A DNA stretch of 7,747 nt. Origin: an uncultured Fusobacterium sp. GTDB taxonomy: Bacteria; Fusobacteriota; Fusobacteriia; Fusobacteriales; Fusobacteriaceae. Under the pieces are notes generated by a model. The model saw only the letters and a list, made by a program, of their open reading frames with translations. It ran no database searches and was not told the DNA's origin. The DNA lies in the NCBI GenBank assembly GCA_900543175.1, contig UQQO01000107.1, positions 1 to 7,747 of the forward strand, written 5' to 3'. The first letter of the stretch is position 1; every line of letters starts with the position of its first letter. Positions 1-5,432 of this stretch are shown here, piece after piece. The position numbers and the translations under genes were made by a program.

Positions 1-20
1 CCTAAGAATATCCCAAAGAT

Positions 21-50
21 TTTATTTCTAGAAAAGTTCTAGTAAATAAA
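21..50. repeat. Inverted repeat upstream of bcd, 13-bp arms
   Basis: The left arm TTTATTTCTAGAA (21-33) is complementary to the right arm TTCTAG-t-AAATAAA (37-50). There is one unpaired T at 43 and a 3-base loop AAG (34-36). The inner CTAGAA/TTCTAG core is perfect. No T-run follows, so it does not look like a complete terminator in the + direction. It could be a protein operator, a decayed terminator or an mRNA hairpin. Part of the symmetry may reflect A/T richness. Confidence 0.4.
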
Positions 51-236
51 ATTATAGTAATTCATGTCAAAAAAGAGTATCTTAAAAAGGTATTCAAAAA
101 GTTATTAGAGGATTTTCAGAAGGAAGTTTAGTGTTTATAAAGTTGTAAGCATAAGTTTCAAGAATCAAAGTAAATCCTAAAATAGACACACGTCTTAAAA
201 GGTCAAGAAAAATAAAAAAAGTTAACAATAACTAGT

Positions 237-242
237 AGGAGG
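237..242 (+). promoter_or_regulatory. Ribosome binding site of bcd
   Basis: AGGAGG is a full-consensus Shine-Dalgarno sequence placed 9 bases before the ATG at 252. It fixes the start of the acyl-CoA dehydrogenase and indicates efficient translation. Confidence 0.85.
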
Positions 243-251
243 ATTAAGATA

Positions 252-1397
252 ATGGAATTTAATATACCTAAGACACATGAACTTTTCAGACAAATGATAA
301 GAGAATTTGCTGAAAATGAGGTAAAACCTTTAGCTGCTGAAGTAGACGAAGAAGAAAGATTCCCAGTAGAAACTGTTAAAAAAATGGCTGAAATTGGGTT
401 AATGGGAATTCCTATTCCAAAAGAATATGGAGGAGCAGGTGGAGATAACGTAATGTATGCTATGGCTGTAGAAGAACTTTCTAGAGTTTGTGCAACTACA
501 GGAGTTATTGTTTCTGCACACACTTCACTAGGAACTTGGCCAATACTTAAATTTGGTACTGAAGCTCAAAAACAAAAATATATTCCAAAATTAGCAAGTG
601 GAGAATGGATTGGAGCATTTGGATTAACTGAACCAAACGCAGGAACAGATGCTGCTGGACAACAAACTACTGCTGTTTTAGATGAAGCAACTAACGAATG
701 GATCATCAATGGATCAAAAATATTCATAACAAATGCTGGATATGCAGATGTATATGTAATATTTGCAATGACTGATAAATCAAAAGGATTAAAAGGAATT
801 TCATCTTTCATAATTGAAGCTGGAACTCCAGGATTTACTATTGGTAAAAAAGAAAAGAAACTTGGAATTAAAGGTTCTTCAACTTGTGAATTAATATTTG
901 AAAACGTAAGACTTCCAAAAGAAAACCTATTAGGAGAATTAGGAAAAGGATTTAAAATTGCTATGATGACTCTTGACGGAGGAAGAATAGGAATCGCTTC
1001 TCAAGCATTAGGAATTGCTCAAGGTGCTTTAGATGAAACTGTAAACTATGTAAAAGAAAGAAAACAATTTGGAAGAGCTATTGCTAAATTCCAAAACACT
1101 CAATTCCAATTAGCTGACTTAGAAGTAAAAGTAGAAGCAGCTAGACTTCTAGTTTACAAAGCAGCATGGAGAGAAAGCAACAACCTTCCTTATACTGTAG
1201 ATGCAGCTAGAGCAAAACTATTTGCAGCTGAAACAGCTATGGAAGTAACAACTAAAGCTGTTCAACTACACGGAGGATATGGATACACTAGAGAATATCC
1301 AGTAGAAAGAATGATGAGAGATGCTAAGATCACTGAAATCTATGAAGGAACTTCAGAAGTTCAAAGAATGGTAATAGCAGGAAATCTTTTAAAATAA
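252..1397 (+). CDS. bcd: Short-chain acyl-CoA (butyryl-CoA) dehydrogenase
   Basis: This soluble FAD flavoenzyme reduces crotonyl-CoA to butyryl-CoA in the butyrate-forming branch of fermentation and works with the EtfBA electron carrier encoded next to it. The 381 residues match the usual family length of about 380. The order is an alpha-helical N-terminal domain, a middle beta domain with the acyl-CoA dehydrogenase signature GAFGLTEPNAGTD (121-133), and a C-terminal helical domain. The FAD/dimer motif ERKQFGRAI lies at 269-277. The second signature (338-370) includes LHGGYGYTREYP, and the EIYEGTSE segment supplies the expected catalytic base Glu365. The ATG at 252 has a consensus ribosome binding site and agrees with the family N-terminus. 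It is the first gene of a three-gene operon with etfB 60 bases downstream. Close relatives acting on other short acyl-CoAs cannot be excluded by sequence alone, but the etf linkage favours butyryl-CoA. Confidence 0.95.
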   Translation: MEFNIPKTHELFRQMIREFAENEVKPLAAEVDEEERFPVETVKKMAEIGLMGIPIPKEYGGAGGDNVMYAMAVEELSRVCATTGVIVSAHTSLGTWPILKFGTEAQKQKYIPKLASGEWIGAFGLTEPNAGTDAAGQQTTAVLDEATNEWIINGSKIFITNAGYADVYVIFAMTDKSKGLKGISSFIIEAGTPGFTIGKKEKKLGIKGSSTCELIFENVRLPKENLLGELGKGFKIAMMTLDGGRIGIASQALGIAQGALDETVNYVKERKQFGRAIAKFQNTQFQLADLEVKVEAARLLVYKAAWRESNNLPYTVDAARAKLFAAETAMEVTTKAVQLHGGYGYTREYPVERMMRDAKITEIYEGTSEVQRMVIAGNLLK

Positions 1398-1457
1398 TTT
1401 GAAAAATAACTAATAGCGAAAAATTGAGTATATGAATTAATATATGGAGGATGGAAG

Positions 1458-2246
1458 ATGAAAATAGTAGTTTGTATAAAACAAGTTCCAGATACAACTG
1501 AGATAAAATTGGATCCAGTAAAAGGAACACTAATCAGAGATGGAGTTCCTAGTATCATGAACCCAGACGATAAAGCTGGATTAGAAGAAGCTTTAAGATT
1601 AAAAGATCAATATGGAGCTCATGTAACAGTTATCACAATGGGACCACCTCAAGCAGAAGCAATCTTAAGAGAAGCTTATGCAATGGGTGTAGACAGAGCT
1701 ATTCTTTTAACAGATAGAAAATTCGGAGGAGCTGATACTCTAGCTACTTCTAATACAATTGCAGCAGCTTTAAGAAATATAGAAGCTGACTTAATCATCG
1801 CTGGAAGACAAGCAATTGACGGAGATACTGCACAAGTAGGTCCACAAATAGCTGAACACTTAGGATTACCTCAAGTATCTTATGTAAAAAATATGCAATA
1901 TAATAAAGAAGATAATTCATTAACAATTGAAAGAGCTGTAGAAGATGGATATTACTTAGTAAATGTTCAACTTCCTGCTTTAATCACTGTATTATCAGAA
2001 GCTAATCAACCTAGATATATGAGAGTTAAAGGAATTGTAGAAGCTTTCGATAAACCAGTTGAAACTTGGAACTTTGATAGTATCACAGTTGATCCAGCAG
2101 TTATAGGACTAGCAGGATCACCTACAAAAGTTAAAAAATCATTTACTAAAGGAGCTAAACAAGCTGGTAAAGTATTTGATGATCTTGATACAAAAGCAGC
2201 AGTTAATTTAATTATAGAAAAATTAAAAGAAAAATTTGTTATTTAA
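1458..2246 (+). CDS. etfB: Electron transfer flavoprotein beta subunit
   Basis: This is the beta subunit of the heterodimeric electron transfer flavoprotein that serves the dehydrogenase encoded upstream. The 262 residues match the normal size. The N-terminus MKIVVCIKQVPDT and the NPDDKAGLEEAL segment (35-46) are typical of the adenine-nucleotide alpha-hydrolase-like fold. GPPQAEAILREAYAMGVDRAI (62-82) and GRQAIDGDTAQVGPQ (116-130) are the forms found in anaerobe ETFs. In that group the beta subunit binds a second FAD, where bifurcation takes place, rather than the AMP of mitochondrial ETF. The assignment to the bifurcating class is therefore by family resemblance. GGAGG (1446-1450) stands 7 bases before the ATG. 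The gene lies between bcd and etfA with no terminator on either side, so the three are presumably co-transcribed. Confidence 0.95.
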   Translation: MKIVVCIKQVPDTTEIKLDPVKGTLIRDGVPSIMNPDDKAGLEEALRLKDQYGAHVTVITMGPPQAEAILREAYAMGVDRAILLTDRKFGGADTLATSNTIAAALRNIEADLIIAGRQAIDGDTAQVGPQIAEHLGLPQVSYVKNMQYNKEDNSLTIERAVEDGYYLVNVQLPALITVLSEANQPRYMRVKGIVEAFDKPVETWNFDSITVDPAVIGLAGSPTKVKKSFTKGAKQAGKVFDDLDTKAAVNLIIEKLKEKFVI

Positions 2247-2264
2247 CAAATGAACCTTAAGACA

Positions 2265-2270
2265 AAGGAG
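2265..2270 (+). promoter_or_regulatory. Ribosome binding site of etfA
   Basis: AAGGAG lies 8 bases before the ATG at 2279, in the 32-base gap after etfB. The bases between it and the start (ATAAGATAATG, including the ATG) nearly repeat the context of the bcd start (TTAAGATAATG). Confidence 0.8.
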
Positions 2271-2278
2271 ATAAGATA

Positions 2279-3289
2279 ATGAATTTAAATGATTATAAAG
2301 GAATATTAGTATTTGCAGAACAAAGAGATGGGGTAGTTCAAAACGTAGGTTTAGAACTAATCGGAAAAGCTAAAGAATTAGCAGCTAAATTAGATGTACC
2401 AGTAACAGCAGCTTTAATAGGATATAATGTTGAAGGATTAGCTAAAACTCTTGTTGAATATGGAGCTGACAAAGTAATAGTTGTAGATCAAGCTAGATTA
2501 GAAAACTATGATACTGAAGCTTATGCACAAGTATTTAAAGCTATAATAGATGCTAAAAAACCTGAAATAGTTCTTTTCGGAGCAACTACTTTAGGAAGAG
2601 ACCTAGCACCAAGAGTATCTTCAAGAATGAAAACTGGACTTACAGCTGACTGTACAAAACTTGAAATTTCTGAAGAAACTAAAGGACTAGAAATGACAAG
2701 ACCTGCATTTGGAGGAAACTTAATGGCAACAATCGTTTGTCCAGATCACAGACCTCAAATGTCAACAGTAAGACCTGGAGTTATGCAAAAAGCTCCTAGA
2801 GAAGAAGGAAGAGTAGGAGAAATCGAAAAATTCCCTGTAACTCTAGACACTTCTAAAATGAAAGTAAAAATTGTTAAAGTAGTTAAAGAAACTGCTAACA
2901 AAGTAGATATTTCTGAAGCTAAAATACTAGTTTCTGGAGGAAGAGGAATTGGTTCTGCTGAAAACTTCGCAGCTCTAGAATCAGTAGCAAAAGAAATTGG
3001 AGCAACAGTTTCAGCTTCAAGAGCAGCAGTAGACGCTGGATACATTGATCACGACAGACAAGTTGGACAAACTGGTAAAACAGTTAGACCTGATATCTAC
3101 TTCGCATGTGGAATTTCAGGAGCTATCCAACACGTTGCAGGTATGGAAGAATCTGAATATATCGTAGCTATCAACAAAGATAAAGATGCTCCTATATTTG
3201 ATGTTGCAGACCTAGGAATCGTAGGAGATGCTAATAAAATAGCTCCATTACTAGCTGAAGAATTAAAAAAAGCAAAAGCTGGAAAATAA
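2279..3289 (+). CDS. etfA: Electron transfer flavoprotein alpha subunit
   Basis: This is the alpha subunit partner of EtfB. It carries the FAD that shuttles electrons to the acyl-CoA dehydrogenase. The protein has 336 residues. The N-terminal half (about 1-195) is the ETF fold, with GATTLGRDLAPRVSSRMKTGLTADCT across 101-126. The C-terminal FAD domain contains LVSGGRGIGSAENF (217-230), the SASRAAVDAG loop with its conserved Arg (245-254), QVGQTGKTVRPDIYFACGISGAIQH across 261-285, and AINKDKDAPIFDVADLGIVGD (297-317). These are the classic FAD-binding segments of EtfA. There is no N-terminal ferredoxin-like [4Fe-4S] extension, which some clostridial EtfA proteins have. It is the last gene of the operon, and the terminator begins 34 bases after the stop codon. 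Confidence 0.95.
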   Translation: MNLNDYKGILVFAEQRDGVVQNVGLELIGKAKELAAKLDVPVTAALIGYNVEGLAKTLVEYGADKVIVVDQARLENYDTEAYAQVFKAIIDAKKPEIVLFGATTLGRDLAPRVSSRMKTGLTADCTKLEISEETKGLEMTRPAFGGNLMATIVCPDHRPQMSTVRPGVMQKAPREEGRVGEIEKFPVTLDTSKMKVKIVKVVKETANKVDISEAKILVSGGRGIGSAENFAALESVAKEIGATVSASRAAVDAGYIDHDRQVGQTGKTVRPDIYFACGISGAIQHVAGMEESEYIVAINKDKDAPIFDVADLGIVGDANKIAPLLAEELKKAKAGK

Positions 3290-3322
3290 GCTAAATTTAA
3301 AATTAAATAAATTATAAAATAT

Positions 3323-3359
3323 AAGGTTGGTTGATATTTTTATTGACCAACCTTTTTTT
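3323..3359 (+). terminator. Rho-independent terminator of bcd-etfBA
   Basis: Perfect 9-bp arms AAGGTTGGT (3323-3331) and ACCAACCTT (3346-3354) can be extended inward by wobble and A-T pairs. They are followed directly by a T-run (3355-3359). It sits just after etfA and separates the etf operon from glmS. Its right arm overlaps the -35 box of the next promoter. Confidence 0.9.
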
Positions 3360-3371
3360 ATATATTATAAT
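3343..3371 (+). promoter_or_regulatory. Sigma-70-type promoter of glmS
   Basis: The -35 box TTGACC (3343-3348, 5 of 6 to consensus), an exact 17-base spacer and a perfect -10 box TATAAT (3366-3371) form a near-ideal housekeeping promoter. The predicted transcription start is about 3377-3379, only some 21 bases before the ribozyme cleavage site. The -35 box lies in the 3' arm of the etfA terminator hairpin. Confidence 0.85.
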
Positions 3372-3378
3372 AGTGAAC

Positions 3379-3540
3379 GGAGATTTTATATAAGACAAGC
3401 GCCAGAACTTTATTTTTAATAAAGTTGACGAGGACTGAGATATTCGAAAATTCGGCGGGTTTCTCAGAGGTGGTTACAACCGTTGCTAGTAAAGATAGAA
3501 GGTGACTTCTATTACAAAGGAGCAACTGTAACAAATCTCC
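3379..3540 (+). promoter_or_regulatory. Extra closing helix around the ribozyme
   Basis: GGAGATTT (3379-3386), upstream of the cleavage site, is perfectly complementary over 8 bp to AAATCTCC (3533-3540), which starts directly after the P3.1 strand. This helix is not part of the ribozyme core. It would tie the extreme 5' end of the transcript to the 3' side of the ribozyme until cleavage separates the two. Its function is inferred. Confidence 0.55.
3391..3540 (+). ncRNA. glmS self-cleaving ribozyme (GlcN6P-responsive)
   Basis: This leader matches the glmS ribozyme class, which uses glucosamine-6-phosphate as a cofactor to cut its own mRNA and so lower GlmS synthesis. The conserved core is present: AGCGCCAGAAC with predicted cleavage between A3398 and G3399, GTTGACGAGG (3424-3433), and TTCGGCGGG (3451-3459). 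Visible helices are P1 AACTTTATT/AATAAAGTT (3406-3414 with 3418-3426) and a pseudoknot CGCC/GGCG (3400-3403 with 3454-3457). CTGAGA/TCTCAG pairs at 3435-3440 with 3462-3467. P3 is GTTGCT/AGCAAC (3482-3487 with 3521-3526) and P3.1 is GTTACA/TGTAAC (3473-3478 with 3527-3532). P4 is ATAGAAG/CTTCTAT (3495-3501 with 3506-3512), capped by a GTGA tetraloop. It lies directly upstream of glmS, as expected. Helix names follow the published fold as I recall it. Confidence 0.95.
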
Positions 3541-3573
3541 TATGAACATTTAAAATTAAATATAAATAGGAGG
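3536..3573 (+). promoter_or_regulatory. Possible anti-Shine-Dalgarno hairpin before glmS
   Basis: TCTCCTAT (3536-3543) can pair with ATAGGAGG (3566-3573): seven Watson-Crick pairs and one G-U pair across a 22-base loop. The second strand is the glmS Shine-Dalgarno sequence, which lies 7 bases before the ATG. Bases 3536-3540 are shared with the closing helix to 3379-3386, so the two structures exclude each other. The complementarity is visible; the switching role is an inference. Confidence 0.5.
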
Positions 3574-3580
3574 AATACAT

Positions 3581-5407
3581 ATGTGTGGAATAATAGGATA
3601 TGTAGGTAATGATCAACAAGCAGTAGAGGTAATCTTGGATGGGTTAAGTAAACTTGAATATAGAGGTTATGACTCTGCTGGGTTAGCAGTTGTAGAAGAG
3701 GGAAGAATCTTTGTAGATAAGAAAAGTGGTAAATTATCTAATTTAAAAGAGTCTTTAAAAGAGAAGGTACATCTTGCTAATGTAGGAATAGGACACACTA
3801 GATGGGCAACACATGGAGTTCCAAGTGATATTAATTCACATCCTCATTGTAGTTGTGATGGAAAGGTAGCAATAGTTCACAATGGAATTATTGAAAACTA
3901 TTCAGCTTTAAAATCAGAACTTATTGGGAAAGGATATAAATTTATATCGGATACTGATAGTGAAGTGGTAGCTCAACTTTTTTCATATTTTTATAATGGC
4001 GATCTATTAGAAACTTTGAAAAAAGTTACAGAGAGATTAAGAGGAAGTTATGCTTTAGGAATAATTCATGAAGCAGAACCTGAAAAAATAGTGTGTGCAA
4101 GAAAAGAGAGTCCATTGATTATAGGGGTAGGTAAAAATAGTAATTTTATTGCCTCAGATGTTCCAGCAATTTTAAAATATACTAGAGATGTTATTTTTCT
4201 TGAAAATGATGAGATAGGAATTTTAGAAAAAGAAGAAGTAAAGGTGTATGATAAAAATCTAAATCTTATTGATAAAAAGATTAATAAAATTCAATGGGAT
4301 ATGGAGCAAGCTAGTAAAAATGGATACCCACACTTTATGTTAAAAGAGATAGAGGAGCAACCAGAAGTTGTAAATAAAACTCTAGAATTTTATACAAAAG
4401 AGGATGGTAAAGAGAAACTTACAGATCTTTTTGAGGAGATAGATTTTAGTAAGGTTCAAGAGATAGATATAGTAGCTTGTGGAACAGCATATTATGCAGG
4501 ACTACAAGGGGCTAACTATCTAAAAAAAATAGCTCAATTTAGATCTAATGTAGAAATAGCTTCTGAGTTTAGATATAGTGATCCAATTATTGATGAAAGA
4601 AATGTAGTTGTTTTCGTAAGTCAATCTGGAGAGACATTAGATACTTTAATGGCATTGAGATTGGCAAAATCTAAGGGAGCAAAGACAATAGCTATAACTA
4701 ATGTAGTAGGATCAACTATATCAAGAGAAGCAGATGTAGTAATTTATACACTAGCTGGACCAGAGATTTCAGTGGCTTCAACAAAGGCTTATACTGCACA
4801 AGTTATAACTTTTTATCTGTTATCACTAGAGATAGCATTAAAACTTAACAAAATAACAGAGGCTGAATATAAAAATTATATATTGAAAGCATACAATTTA
4901 AGTGGTAAAATAGAAGAAATTTTTGATTCAAAAGAAAAAATAAAAGGGATAGCTGAAACTATAAAAGATAAAAGAAATGGTTTCTATATAGGAAGAGGTA
5001 TTGATGAAAAAGTAGCAAGAGAAGGATCTCTAAAAATGAAAGAGATAACTTATATTCATACTGAAGCTTTCCCAGCTGGAGAGTTAAAACATGGAACAAT
5101 TGCTTTAATAGAAAATGGTACAATGGTAGTTGTAGTAGCTACTCAAGAGGATATGATAGAAAAAGTTGTATCTAACATAAAAGAATTAAAAGCCAGAGGG
5201 GCATATATTATCTCTATAACTAAAAATAGCTATAAGGATATAATAGATGTTTCTGATGAAGTGTTAGCTATTAGTGATATTGATGATATTTTAGCTCCTG
5301 TTTTAGCAGTGATACCAGCACAATTATTAGCATATTATACAGCAGTAGCTAAAGGGTTAGATGTAGATAAACCTAGAAATTTAGCAAAGTCAGTTACTGT
5401 TGAATAA
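3581..5407 (+). CDS. glmS: Glutamine-fructose-6-phosphate aminotransferase (isomerizing)
   Basis: GlmS makes glucosamine-6-phosphate from fructose-6-phosphate and glutamine in the cytoplasm, the first committed step toward UDP-GlcNAc for peptidoglycan and lipopolysaccharide. The 608 residues fit the family. Residues 1 to about 220 are the class II glutamine amidotransferase domain. It starts MCGIIGYVG, with Cys2 becoming the N-terminal nucleophile after Met removal, followed by TRWATHG (73-79) and HNGIIENY (100-107). Two SIS sugar-isomerase domains follow, with ACGTAYYAG (299-307), SQSGET (347-352), STKAY (400-404), and the catalytic-region Glu488 and His504. The conserved C-terminal tail has Lys603 in LAKSVTVE. 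The ATG has a strong AGGAGG site and gives the required MCGI start. The upstream ribozyme makes product feedback the likely main control. The next gene follows after 25 bases without a terminator. Confidence 0.97.
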   Translation: MCGIIGYVGNDQQAVEVILDGLSKLEYRGYDSAGLAVVEEGRIFVDKKSGKLSNLKESLKEKVHLANVGIGHTRWATHGVPSDINSHPHCSCDGKVAIVHNGIIENYSALKSELIGKGYKFISDTDSEVVAQLFSYFYNGDLLETLKKVTERLRGSYALGIIHEAEPEKIVCARKESPLIIGVGKNSNFIASDVPAILKYTRDVIFLENDEIGILEKEEVKVYDKNLNLIDKKINKIQWDMEQASKNGYPHFMLKEIEEQPEVVNKTLEFYTKEDGKEKLTDLFEEIDFSKVQEIDIVACGTAYYAGLQGANYLKKIAQFRSNVEIASEFRYSDPIIDERNVVVFVSQSGETLDTLMALRLAKSKGAKTIAITNVVGSTISREADVVIYTLAGPEISVASTKAYTAQVITFYLLSLEIALKLNKITEAEYKNYILKAYNLSGKIEEIFDSKEKIKGIAETIKDKRNGFYIGRGIDEKVAREGSLKMKEITYIHTEAFPAGELKHGTIALIENGTMVVVVATQEDMIEKVVSNIKELKARGAYIISITKNSYKDIIDVSDEVLAISDIDDILAPVLAVIPAQLLAYYTAVAKGLDVDKPRNLAKSVTVE

Positions 5408-5418
5408 AATATATTAAA

Positions 5419-5428
5419 TAGGGGTGAT
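5419..5428 (+). promoter_or_regulatory. Ribosome binding site that decides the aminopeptidase start
   Basis: TAGGGGTGAT (5419-5428) resembles the extended Shine-Dalgarno sequence AGGAGGTGAT with one base missing, and it ends 4 bases before TTG at 5433. The in-frame GTG at 5424 lies inside this element and would have no usable binding site of its own, so TTG 5433 is preferred. Confidence 0.65.
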
Positions 5429-5432
5429 TTTT

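Larger units (their letters stand above)
1..251. other. Upstream non-coding region of the bcd operon
   Basis: I see no supported gene here. One frame is open from the left edge for 13 codons and stops at TAG-TAA (40-45). It could be the last residues of a gene lying further left, but nothing identifies it. The region holds an inverted repeat (21-50, listed separately) and is very A/T-rich. A weak promoter-like pair is TTTTCA (113-118), a 17-base spacer and TATAAA (136-141); TAAAAT (178-183) is another isolated -10-like hexamer. Neither is strong enough to call. The operon promoter presumably lies in this stretch, which would give the mRNA a leader of roughly 60-110 bases. The only clear signal is the ribosome binding site just before 252. 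Confidence 0.6.

Noticed and set aside
184..195. Small palindrome AGAC-ACAC-GTCT upstream of bcd.
   Set aside because: Four-base arms with mismatched flanks are expected by chance at this length.
211..236. Possible Rex (NADH-sensing repressor) operator: TTAACAA at 222-228 just before the bcd ribosome site.
   Set aside because: Only one half-site resembles the TTGTTAA-N4-TTAACAA consensus; the partner half at 211-217 is AATAAAA. Too weak to call in such A/T-rich sequence.
203..523. Antisense open frame of 106 codons overlapping the start of bcd.
   Set aside because: It lies opposite a gene with strong family motifs, has no ribosome binding site and no recognisable protein features. The same applies to the other antisense frames at 566-811, 1330-1558, 2755-3045 and 5738-5953.
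3358..3549. Antisense open frame of 63 codons across the glmS leader.
   Set aside because: The region is fully explained by the promoter and the glmS ribozyme on the + strand; the open frame is incidental.
5424..5426. GTG as start codon of the aminopeptidase.
   Set aside because: It is part of the AGGGGTGAT ribosome binding site and has no Shine-Dalgarno sequence of its own at a usable distance. TTG at 5433 is correctly spaced. The difference is only three residues, so this is a preference and not a proof.
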